NCBI GenBank assembly: GCA_002322035.1
Contig: DCNF01000058.1
Location: 1-5,457 of the forward strand
Direction: 5' to 3'
Source: Geobacter sp. UBA1603
GTDB taxonomy: Bacteria > Desulfobacterota > Desulfuromonadia > Geobacterales > Pseudopelobacteraceae
Length of the DNA: 5,457 nt
The notes beneath the pieces are model-generated. The model ran no database searches, was not told where the DNA came from, and saw only the letters and a program-made list of their open reading frames with translations. A program made the position numbers and the translations under genes. Shown in pieces: positions 1-5,420 of this stretch (position 1 is its first letter; each line of letters begins with the position of its first letter).

Positions 1-4
1 CACT

Positions 5-23
5 ATTGACAGCACACGTCAAT
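5..23. repeat. Short inverted repeat downstream of the PHP gene
   Basis: ATTGAC (5-10) and GTCAAT (18-23) form a perfect 6-bp inverted repeat around a 7-nt loop. It lies beyond the 3' end of the minus-strand PHP gene. There is no T-run on either strand, so it is not a convincing terminator. It could be half of an operator or chance, and the window edge prevents a judgement. Nothing else is recognisable in bases 1-59. Confidence 0.25.
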
Positions 24-59
24 GCGTCAGGGTTGGAAAACGGCTAGCGTTCGATATGC

Positions 60-950
60 TCAAGCGCCGGCGCGGCCGGCGGTTGAGAGTTTGGCAATCC
101 GCTCCATCAAGGGGGCGAGAAGGGAGTCGCTGAACCGGATACCGTCCCGCCCCTGTCCCATTTCGATGCCGTCTTCGATGCCGTGGAAATCAGAGCCGCC
201 GGTCATTACCAGCCCCTGTTTCAAGGCACAATCTGACAGAAAGTCGCTCTCATCGCGTGATGCCATATTGTTGTAGACCTCGATTCCGTCCAGACCGGTG
301 GTGGCGAGGCCGGCAATAACGCCGGACAGGATTTCACGGTCGCGGGTTATGCTGGTCGGGTGGGCCAGTACCGCAATTCCTCCGCAGCGATGGACTTCGG
401 CGATCGCCTGATCCATCGGCCAGTAGTGCTTCGGAACATTACAGGGGATCAGGTACGCCTGAAACGAATGCTCGACGTTTTCGGCATATCCCCGTTCGAT
501 AAGGGCTCGGGCGATATGGGGACGGCCGACAGCGCCGCCGGCAAATGCCAGTACCGCCTCAAGCGGAACGGGGCGCCGCCCCTGGCGTGCCAGCCTCCGG
601 TTTATCCGTTCGAGGATCTCTTCGTTCCGGTGCTCCCGCCGTTGCCGGAAGTCATGCAGGTGCTTCAAAAAACCGGGGTCAAGGTGATCTATGCCGTAGC
701 CGAGCAGATGGACGTCTTCCCATTTCTCGTAGCGGACCGACAACTCGACCGCAGGAATAACAGTGACGCCTAATTGTCTTCCTGTTGTGGTCGCTTCGGC
801 AACTCCGGAAACGGAGTCGTGGTCTGCCAGAGCTATGGTGGAGAGGCCGAGATCTGCCGCCCGGTTGACCAGGTCGGCAGGAGGCAGTGCCCCGTCAGAG
901 TGGCTGGAGTGGATATGGAGATCGATATCTCCCGGCGTGGTTGATCGCAT
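60..950 (-). CDS. PHP-domain phosphoesterase, RNase AM/YciV (TrpH)-like
   Basis: This 296-residue protein has a PHP (polymerase and histidinol phosphatase) metal-dependent phosphoesterase fold. Visible metal-site motifs, in order, are DLHIHSSHSDG (residues 10-20; H12, H14, D19), ADHD (42-45), AVELS with E69, HLLGYG (H81), GRPHIA (142-147), AHP with H197, and GSDFHG (252-257; D254, H256). This order matches the E. coli YciV/RNase AM family, which hydrolyses 3',5'-nucleotide bisphosphates and trims RNA 5' ends as a 5'-3' exonuclease, so the protein is probably cytosolic and acts in RNA turnover or maturation. The start at 950 is chosen because the PHP domain begins a few residues later and a GAGG lies about 11 nt upstream. 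The open frame continues up to 1049, but that start would overlap the divergent nth gene and adds a non-family N-terminus. No key metal ligand is missing. The exact substrate is inferred from family membership only. Confidence 0.88.
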   Translation of the reverse strand: MRSTTPGDIDLHIHSSHSDGALPPADLVNRAADLGLSTIALADHDSVSGVAEATTTGRQLGVTVIPAVELSVRYEKWEDVHLLGYGIDHLDPGFLKHLHDFRQRREHRNEEILERINRRLARQGRRPVPLEAVLAFAGGAVGRPHIARALIERGYAENVEHSFQAYLIPCNVPKHYWPMDQAIAEVHRCGGIAVLAHPTSITRDREILSGVIAGLATTGLDGIEVYNNMASRDESDFLSDCALKQGLVMTGGSDFHGIEDGIEMGQGRDGIRFSDSLLAPLMERIAKLSTAGRAGA

Positions 951-992
951 TGCCGAAGCATACCTCGGGTCTGCCCAAAAGTAAAACCACTC

Positions 993-1021
993 TTGCGCCT
1001 GATTCGTCACTGGTTTACAAT
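993..1021 (+). promoter_or_regulatory. Candidate sigma-70 promoter for nth
   Basis: A -35-like TTGCGC (993-998) and a -10 TACAAT (1016-1021, five of six consensus bases) are separated by 17 bp. The predicted start of transcription is near 1028, only one or two bases before the nth ATG, so the transcript would be effectively leaderless. The spacer 951-1029 must also carry the promoter of the minus-strand PHP gene, for which no good match was found. Confidence 0.45.
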
Positions 1022-1029
1022 TTTTTCCC

Positions 1030-1686
1030 ATGACGCCTGAACAGATCAAAGATGCGATGATGATCCTGCGCGAGGAATATCGCGCATGGCGTACTCCGGC
1101 GGTTACGGTTGTTGCCGGATGCGGGGGGAATCCTTACAAGGTACTGGTGTCCTGCATTATTTCACTGCGCACCAGAGATGAGGTAACCGCAGCGGCATCT
1201 GCGCGGCTCTTTGCCCGAGCAGAAACGCCGCAGGAAATGAGCCGGATACCGGAAGAGGACATTGCCCGCCTGATCTATCCCGCCGGCTTTTATGCCGTCA
1301 AGGCCGGCCAGATCAGGGAGATTTCGCGCCAGCTCACTGAAGAGCTTGGCGGTATCATGCCGGACAGCATTGAAGGTCTGCTCATGTTCAAGGGGGTGGG
1401 GCGCAAGACCGCCAACCTGGTGCTGACTCTGGGCTTTGGCACGCCGGGTATCTGTGTTGATACCCATGTACATCGCATCTGCAACCGCTGGGGGTATGTC
1501 GCTACCCGGACACCGGATCAGACCGAAGCAGCTCTGCGCAGAATCCTTCCTTCCGAGCACTGGATTGAAATCAATGACCTGCTGGTGGCATTCGGCCAGA
1601 ATCACTGCCACCCGGTTTCTCCCCGCTGCTCCACCTGCAGACTTTCTCAACTCTGCGGCAGGATTGGAGTCCAAAGATCCCGTTAG
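1030..1686 (+). CDS. nth: Endonuclease III-type DNA glycosylase/AP lyase
   Basis: This is a 218-residue member of the HhH-GPD base-excision repair superfamily, close to the 211 residues of E. coli Nth. It should remove oxidised pyrimidines and cleave the resulting abasic site. The helix-hairpin-helix reads FKGVGRKTANLVL (120-132) and carries the Schiff-base lysine K126. The catalytic aspartate is D144 in CVDTHVHR, with the same 18-residue spacing as E. coli K120/D138. A [4Fe-4S] ligand set C193-X6-C200-X2-C203-X5-C209 is intact near the C-terminus. It differs from E. coli Nth at the two DNA-wedge positions: LSAQATD is ISLRTRD here, so Gln41 becomes R47, and Leu81 becomes F87. No Shine-Dalgarno precedes ATG 1030, and in-frame ATGs at 1057 and 1060 are alternatives. 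I keep 1030 because the first helix appears to begin there. The gene is divergent from the PHP phosphoesterase. No terminator is evident after it. Confidence 0.92.
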   Translation: MTPEQIKDAMMILREEYRAWRTPAVTVVAGCGGNPYKVLVSCIISLRTRDEVTAAASARLFARAETPQEMSRIPEEDIARLIYPAGFYAVKAGQIREISRQLTEELGGIMPDSIEGLLMFKGVGRKTANLVLTLGFGTPGICVDTHVHRICNRWGYVATRTPDQTEAALRRILPSEHWIEINDLLVAFGQNHCHPVSPRCSTCRLSQLCGRIGVQRSR

Positions 1687-1743
1687 GGATTATCCGCCTC
1701 ATGGGATATCTGGGTTAAATAGCGGCGAGGTGTATTTTGTCTG

Positions 1744-1772
1744 TTGCAAGCACCAGAAAAGCTGTATAAAAT
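1744..1772 (+). promoter_or_regulatory. Candidate promoter for the dehydrogenase gene
   Basis: TTGCAA (1744-1749) and TAAAAT (1767-1772) are separated by 17 bp inside an AT-rich stretch (about 1763-1790) that contrasts with the GC-rich flanks. Transcription would begin near 1779, leaving a leader of about 42 nt before ATG 1821. TATAAA at 1765-1770 is an overlapping alternative -10. The rest of the 134-bp spacer 1687-1820 shows no gene and no convincing terminator for nth. Confidence 0.45.
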
Positions 1773-1806
1773 AAAACATTATTTTTTTATAGCCACACAC
1801 CTGCAC

Positions 1807-1812
1807 AGGAGG
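1807..1812 (+). promoter_or_regulatory. Ribosome binding site that fixes the dehydrogenase start
   Basis: A perfect AGGAGG lies 8 nt before ATG 1821. An in-frame TTG at 1815 is only 2 nt away from it and is therefore too close to serve as the start. This decides for 1821. Confidence 0.8.
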
Positions 1813-1820
1813 CATTGACA

Positions 1821-2687
1821 ATGTTGAGAAAAATCGGATTCATCGGGCTTGGTACGGTCGGACGCCACATGGCGGCAAATCTGGCAAAGGGAAACTATGA
1901 ACTGACCGTTTTTGACAGTGACCAGCCGGCGGTTGCCGATGTGGTTGCTCTGGGTGCTGTCGCGGCGGCATCGGCAGCCGAGGCGGCGAAGGGCAAAGAC
2001 CTTGTAATTGCTATCGTTCCCGAGGGCGATGAATTGGGCGGGCTGTTTTTCGGTGAGCGCGGTATCCTGGCCGGCATCTCCCCTGGAACCATTTTTGCCG
2101 ACATGGGTACCCACTCCCTGGAAACCACCCTTACAATGGCCGATGAAACGCTCAAAAAGCGCTGTATGTACCTTGATGCGCCGGTTTGGGGAAGCAAGGA
2201 ACATGCGGTCAATGGTCTTTTAACCATCATCGTCGGTGGAGACCCGGCGGTGGCGGGGCGTTGCCGGGAGCCGTTTTCCTGTTTCGGGCTCAATGTCATG
2301 CATGTGGGCCAGGTGGGCGATGCAACCAAGATGAAGTTTATCGTCAACCTGGTTCAGGCCGAGCTGGTTCAGGTGCTGGCCGAAGGTCTGGTGTTCGGCG
2401 AGAAGATGGGCTTCAATGCCGACAAAATCCTTGAGGTGCTCGATACGCGCGGTGTTGCTTCACCGCTGTTCCATCTTAAGGGGCGTGCAATGGCCCGGGG
2501 CGATTTCTCCCGCAGCCTGGCCCTGAAATATGTTCACGAGCAGCTGCACATGGTCATGAATGCCGCACGCCTGATGGGGTTGCATCTACCGGCTGCCGAG
2601 GCCGCCAGTGAAGTCTATGCCAAAGGTGTCGAGGATGGCTGGGGAGAAGAGGATTTCTCGGCTGTGATCAAAGTGCTGCGCAAGTAA
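1821..2687 (+). CDS. NAD(P)-dependent beta-hydroxyacid dehydrogenase (3-hydroxyisobutyrate dehydrogenase family)
   Basis: The product is 288 residues, the usual length of the family. A Rossmann fold opens with IGFIGLGTVG (5-14), containing GxGxxG. The second beta strand ends in VFDSD with D32, an acidic residue that normally favours NAD(H) over NADP(H). The substrate segment is DAPVWGSKEHAVNG (119-132), related to the family's DAPVSGG signature but with W123 in place of Ser. The catalytic lysine is K172 with N176 in KFIVN. The all-alpha C-terminal domain ends in GWGEEDFSAVIKVL, a common family ending. Relatives interconvert hydroxyacids and semialdehydes such as 3-hydroxyisobutyrate, tartronate semialdehyde or gamma-hydroxybutyrate/succinic semialdehyde. 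The altered substrate loop means the actual substrate cannot be assigned. The usual KD pair of the C-terminal domain is K236-Y237 here. The gene ends in a strong terminator and is probably transcribed alone. It is likely a cytosolic enzyme. Confidence 0.85.
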   Translation: MLRKIGFIGLGTVGRHMAANLAKGNYELTVFDSDQPAVADVVALGAVAAASAAEAAKGKDLVIAIVPEGDELGGLFFGERGILAGISPGTIFADMGTHSLETTLTMADETLKKRCMYLDAPVWGSKEHAVNGLLTIIVGGDPAVAGRCREPFSCFGLNVMHVGQVGDATKMKFIVNLVQAELVQVLAEGLVFGEKMGFNADKILEVLDTRGVASPLFHLKGRAMARGDFSRSLALKYVHEQLHMVMNAARLMGLHLPAAEAASEVYAKGVEDGWGEEDFSAVIKVLRK

Positions 2688-2688
2688 C

Positions 2689-2716
2689 TTGCCGCCCGGC
2701 ATAAATCTGCTACACT
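2689..2716 (+). promoter_or_regulatory. Candidate extended -10 promoter for the thiolase-like gene
   Basis: TTGCCG (2689-2694), a 16-bp spacer and TACACT (2711-2716) preceded by TGC (2708-2710) give an extended -10 promoter. Its predicted start, near 2723, falls inside the 5' arm of the terminator hairpin. The terminator ends only 15 bp before the next ATG, so no promoter fits between them. The match is moderate (four of six in the -10). Confidence 0.35.
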
Positions 2717-2717
2717 G

Positions 2718-2747
2718 AAAGACGCCCGCTTCGGGCGTCTTTTTTTT
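2718..2747 (+). terminator. Rho-independent terminator after the dehydrogenase gene
   Basis: GACGCCCG (2721-2728) pairs with CGGGCGTC (2732-2739) around a 3-nt CTT loop. The stem is extended by AAA on the 5' side pairing with TTT on the 3' side, and it is followed by eight T in total (2740-2747). The GC-rich stem and T-run are those of a strong intrinsic terminator 30 bases after the dehydrogenase stop codon. Confidence 0.9.
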
Positions 2748-2762
2748 CGAAAGGAGAGTCTC

Positions 2763-4364
2763 ATGAACAGATCGGTTTGCTCCCGTCCGGTATATGTCGC
2801 AGCATCATGGATGGGGCCGGTGGGGCGTTACAACGGCAAGGACAAGGAGAATCTCTCCTTCCTCGAAATGGCTGAACGCTGTGGAGAGGTTTTCAGCGGA
2901 AGCCCCGTCCGTCGTCGGGACATTGAGGCGGTTGTGGTTGGCAGCCAGAACCCGGCCGCGTTTTCCGGCGTCGACAACACTGCGGCAAAGATTGCCGGAA
3001 TCCTTGGCATATCCGGTGCCAAGTCGGTTTTGATTGATACGGCTTCCTCTTCAGGGGCTTCGGCCTTTGAAAATGCGTATCTGGAGGTCGCGTCGGGCCG
3101 TTATGATTCTGTCCTGGCGATAGGAATCCAGAAGATGAGCGATGCTTCGACCGCCGAATCAACCCGGATCATTGCCGGAGTGATCGACCGGGATGAAGCT
3201 GAATTCGGCCTGACCATGCCGGCCTGCGGTGCCCTGGTGGCCCGTGCGCTTCAGGAACGGCTCGGGTTGTCGGACGAGGAATGGAGTGCCTTTTCGGCCA
3301 TGCTGACCGCCCGCAGTCAGCGGTTTGCCGCACGCAATCCGGATGCCCACAACCGGTTTCCCCTGGAAGTGGATGAATACTACCGGCAGGTTGCCAGCGG
3401 TGCCAATTACCGTTACTGGTCGCCGCTGCGCTACCACGATTACTGCCCCATGTCGGATGGCATGGCGGCGGTGATCCTGACATCGAGGCCCCAGGATGTC
3501 ATGGTCAGCGGTGTCGGCAGTGCAACCGACATTCCGACGATTGCCGACCGGCGCTATTTTCATTCATTCCCTGCCACCGTAATCGCCGCTTCCTATGCCT
3601 ATGGCATGGCCGGCATCAAGGATATCCGTTCGCTGGCCGGCCGAATCCATGTCAACATGCATGATCCGTTCAACGGTTTTGGGCCGATCAACATGGTTGA
3701 CCTTGGGGTGGTCCGCCCGTCACACATCCTGGATGCGCTTTTCGACGACTCCCTGACCGGGGAGAACGGCATGTTCCCCACGAATCTGACCGGAGGGCTG
3801 AAGGGGAGGGGGCACCCGCTCGGTGCGACCGGAATGATCCAGATTGTTGAGAATCACCGGTTAATTACAGAGCGGGGTTTTGATGCCGGGCTGGCCCATT
3901 CGATCGGCGGCCCGATCAACAACAATGTCGTGACGCTTCTTGAGCGGACATCATCGTATCGCTCGCGTGGCCACGAGCCGTTCAAGCCGTGGGGGCTGCC
4001 CCTGCTCGGATCACTGAAACCGAAGGGGATCGCCTTTGACACGGTGCTGGCTGAAGGGGTTCCGGTGGAAGGCCGATTCGTAACGTCAGCCACACGGTTC
4101 AATTACAAGAGCGGTCAACCCGAGGCCGTCATCCTGATCGTGTCCTGTCCCTCCAGTGCTGGGAACTTCCGCTTTCTCTTCGGAGTTGACGGCTCATACC
4201 ACAGTCAGATCTCTGGGTGTGTTCTAGGAGATCCGGTTCGTCTGGAGCGCAGGGACGGCGATCTGCTTGTCAACCGGATACCGGTCAGGAAATTTTATAC
4301 CCGCACGATCAACGGGCTGGTCGAGCTGGCGGGCAGCAGTTGGAAAAAGATCACCGGCCGCTGA
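2763..4364 (+). CDS. SCP2-type thiolase-like protein with Ser in place of the nucleophilic Cys and an added C-terminal domain
   Basis: The 533-residue product joins a thiolase fold (about 1-395) to an extra domain (about 405-533). The start has AAGGAG (2751-2756) 6 nt upstream. Thiolase marks include the active-site helix IDTASSSGASA (91-101), CPMSDGMAAVIL (228-239), HDPF (300-303, equivalent to HDxF in SCP2-type thiolases), NLTGGLKGRGHPLGATG (341-357) with catalytic H351, and HSIGGPINNNVV (379-390). The position that should be the acyl-accepting cysteine is S95 (codon TCC at 3045), and the later Cys of degradative thiolases is S380. Cysteines remain only at 6, 40, 155, 228, 462 and 486. Ordinary thiolytic or Claisen chemistry through a thioester is therefore doubtful. 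The C-terminal part is rich in predicted beta strands (VEGRFVTSATRF, EAVILIV, FRFLFGV, DPVRLERRDGDLLV) and looks like an OB-fold. It recalls the DUF35-type proteins that partner SCP2-like thiolases and the additional C-terminal domain of mycobacterial thiolase-like protein 1. No zinc-ribbon cysteines are visible. It could be an acyl-CoA-binding protein, a non-thiolytic acyltransferase or a regulator. The name acetyl-CoA acetyltransferase would overstate it. Confidence 0.85.
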   Translation: MNRSVCSRPVYVAASWMGPVGRYNGKDKENLSFLEMAERCGEVFSGSPVRRRDIEAVVVGSQNPAAFSGVDNTAAKIAGILGISGAKSVLIDTASSSGASAFENAYLEVASGRYDSVLAIGIQKMSDASTAESTRIIAGVIDRDEAEFGLTMPACGALVARALQERLGLSDEEWSAFSAMLTARSQRFAARNPDAHNRFPLEVDEYYRQVASGANYRYWSPLRYHDYCPMSDGMAAVILTSRPQDVMVSGVGSATDIPTIADRRYFHSFPATVIAASYAYGMAGIKDIRSLAGRIHVNMHDPFNGFGPINMVDLGVVRPSHILDALFDDSLTGENGMFPTNLTGGLKGRGHPLGATGMIQIVENHRLITERGFDAGLAHSIGGPINNNVVTLLERTSSYRSRGHEPFKPWGLPLLGSLKPKGIAFDTVLAEGVPVEGRFVTSATRFNYKSGQPEAVILIVSCPSSAGNFRFLFGVDGSYHSQISGCVLGDPVRLERRDGDLLVNRIPVRKFYTRTINGLVELAGSSWKKITGR

Positions 4365-4375
4365 TCGGCAAGGGC

Positions 4376-4404
4376 TTGATTTTTATCAGGGGGCTTGCTA
4401 TAGT
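4376..4404 (+). promoter_or_regulatory. Sigma-70-type promoter of rpoH
   Basis: TTGATT (4376-4381) and TATAGT (4399-4404, five of six) are separated by exactly 17 bp. A TGC extension (4396-4398) precedes the -10. Transcription should begin near 4411, inside the adjoining CIRCE operator, giving a leader of about 48 nt. The promoter begins 11 bp after the stop codon of the thiolase-like gene, so rpoH need not depend on read-through. Confidence 0.7.
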
Positions 4405-4405
4405 T

Positions 4406-4432
4406 TTAGCAGTCAGGTGTTACGAGTGCTAA
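4406..4432. promoter_or_regulatory. CIRCE operator (HrcA binding site) overlapping the rpoH start of transcription
   Basis: TTAGCAGTC (4406-4414), a 9-bp spacer (4415-4423) and GAGTGCTAA (4424-4432) match the CIRCE consensus TTAGCACTC-N9-GAGTGCTAA in 17 of 18 defined positions. The only deviation is G for C at 4412. The dyad continues outward by GTT/AAC to give 12-bp arms (4403-4414 and 4424-4435) with that single mismatch. CIRCE is bound by the heat-labile repressor HrcA. Lying just after the -10 and over the predicted +1, it should block rpoH transcription at normal temperature and release it on heat shock. HrcA itself is not in this window. Confidence 0.88.
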
Positions 4433-4444
4433 AACCGATTGTGC

Positions 4445-4450
4445 GGGAGG
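4445..4450 (+). promoter_or_regulatory. Ribosome binding site that fixes the rpoH start
   Basis: GGGAGG lies 8 nt before ATG 4459. The same reading frame stays open upstream to 4267, inside the thiolase-like gene, but the extension has no sigma-factor character and would start upstream of the promoter. This site decides for 4459. Confidence 0.8.
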
Positions 4451-4458
4451 ATAAAAAA

Positions 4459-5310
4459 ATGGTTGCCACACTACCGGTTGTTGCCGACAGTCTTACGGTA
4501 TATCTTGCTGAAATTCGAAAGTTCCCCCTGCTGACGGAAGAGGAGGAACGTCGTTATGCCGTAAAATTTTTCGAAGAGAAAGATCTTGAGTCGGCCCATA
4601 AACTGATTACCTCAAATCTCCGTTTTGTGGTGAAGATCGCTTCAGAATTCCGTCATTACGGTGTCAAGATGCTCGATTTGATCCAGGAGGGTAATGTCGG
4701 GCTGATGATGGCGGTCAGAAAGTTCGACCCGTACAAGGGTGTCAGGCTTATCTCCTATGCGGTCTGGTGGATCAGGGCGTATATCCAGAACCATATTATT
4801 TCCGCCTGGAGTCTGCTCAAAATCGGTACGACCCAAGCCCAGCGCAAGCTTTTCTTCAAGCTGCGCGAAGCCAAAGACGCCATTCGCCGCCTGGGAGGGG
4901 ATGATGCAGACGATATTCATGCCACAGCGCTTTCCCTGAACGTTGCCGACCATGAAGTGGAAGAGATGGGGCAGCGGCTGCACGGCGATGTATCCCTTGA
5001 TGCCGAACTGCCAGGGGGCGAAGGCATGACTATGCTGGAGAGTCTTGCCGACGAGCGGATGAATCAGGAAGAGGCTCTGGCGGAGTTTCAGGAGAACCAG
5101 AACCTACAGCGCCATGTTGCCCGCGTTGTTGCCGGCCTGAATGAAAAGGAGCGTTTTGTGATTGAGCGGCGGATCACGGCCGATGAGCCGATGACACTGC
5201 AGGAGATTGCCAGCCACTTTTCAATTTCCCGCGAGAGGGTTCGCCAGATTGAGGAGGGGGCCTTGAAAAAGGTCCGTCAGGCGCTGGTTCCGATGTTGAA
5301 AGCGGCTTAA
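4459..5310 (+). CDS. rpoH: Heat-shock sigma factor RpoH (sigma-32)
   Basis: The 283-residue group-3 sigma-70-family protein has the normal RpoH length. It directs RNA polymerase to chaperone and protease promoters. A short region 1.2-like segment (10-40, including PLLTEEEE) is followed by region 2: NLRFVVKIA (53-61), DLIQEGNVGLMMAVRKFDP (73-91) for core binding, and SYAVWWIRAYIQ (99-110) for -10 recognition. The diagnostic RpoH box QRKLFFKLR (128-136) separates it from RpoD and RpoS. Region 4.2 carries the helix-turn-helix MTLQEIASHFSISRERVRQI (245-264), which reads the -35. There is no RpoD-like N-terminal region 1.1. It is preceded by a housekeeping promoter overlapped by a CIRCE operator, which implies HrcA-controlled transcription. 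The short leader has no evident thermosensor fold like that of E. coli rpoH. A terminator follows about 70 bases downstream. Confidence 0.96.
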   Translation: MVATLPVVADSLTVYLAEIRKFPLLTEEEERRYAVKFFEEKDLESAHKLITSNLRFVVKIASEFRHYGVKMLDLIQEGNVGLMMAVRKFDPYKGVRLISYAVWWIRAYIQNHIISAWSLLKIGTTQAQRKLFFKLREAKDAIRRLGGDDADDIHATALSLNVADHEVEEMGQRLHGDVSLDAELPGGEGMTMLESLADERMNQEEALAEFQENQNLQRHVARVVAGLNEKERFVIERRITADEPMTLQEIASHFSISRERVRQIEEGALKKVRQALVPMLKAA

Positions 5311-5332
5311 TCACATTACTCTCATGGGAGGT

Positions 5333-5362
5333 CTCACGGTTGACGAACGATGCAATCGTGAG
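5333..5362. repeat. Inverted repeat downstream of rpoH
   Basis: CTCACG (5333-5338) and CGTGAG (5357-5362) are perfect inverted repeats. An inner dyad ACGAT-GCA-ATCGT (5347-5359) overlaps the right arm, so the two stems cannot form fully together. It lies in the 3' untranslated region of rpoH, before the terminator. It may be an RNA hairpin or an operator for a gene beyond the window, and no function can be assigned. Confidence 0.35.
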
Positions 5363-5382
5363 CACAGAGCCATGTATTTATT

Positions 5383-5420
5383 TCCTCTGGTGGGCCTGGC
5401 TCGAACAGAGGATTTTTTTT
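5383..5420 (+). terminator. Rho-independent terminator after rpoH
   Basis: TCCTCTG (5383-5389) and CAGAGGA (5406-5412) form a 7-bp stem with a 16-nt loop, followed by eight T (5413-5420). It sits 73 bases after the rpoH stop codon. The long loop makes it weaker than the terminator at 2718. The remaining bases to the window end show no gene start. Confidence 0.65.

Noticed and set aside
951..1049. Longer N-terminus for the PHP gene starting at 1049 on the minus strand
   Set aside because: It would overlap the divergent nth start and promoter, and it adds 33 residues without PHP-family character. The Met encoded at 948-950 sits just before the first metal motif.
3159..3563. Long minus-strand open frames inside the thiolase-like gene
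   Set aside because: They lie antisense to a gene with clear family motifs, have no recognisable domains and no ribosome binding site. They are typical shadows in GC-rich DNA.
1821..4364. Dehydrogenase and thiolase-like genes as a two-gene fatty acid or ketogenic operon
   Set aside because: A strong terminator separates them, and each gene has its own candidate promoter. Both also carry altered active-site residues, so a shared pathway cannot be claimed.
4375..4400. Sigma-32 type autoregulatory promoter before rpoH (CTTGAT resembling CTTGAA)
   Set aside because: No CCCCAT-like -10 follows at 13-16 bp. The same bases fit a housekeeping promoter with a 17-bp spacer much better.
4267..4458. 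Upstream extension of the rpoH reading frame
   Set aside because: It overlaps the end of the thiolase-like gene and would start upstream of the promoter and CIRCE element. ATG 4459 has a strong ribosome binding site and begins at the usual RpoH N-terminus.
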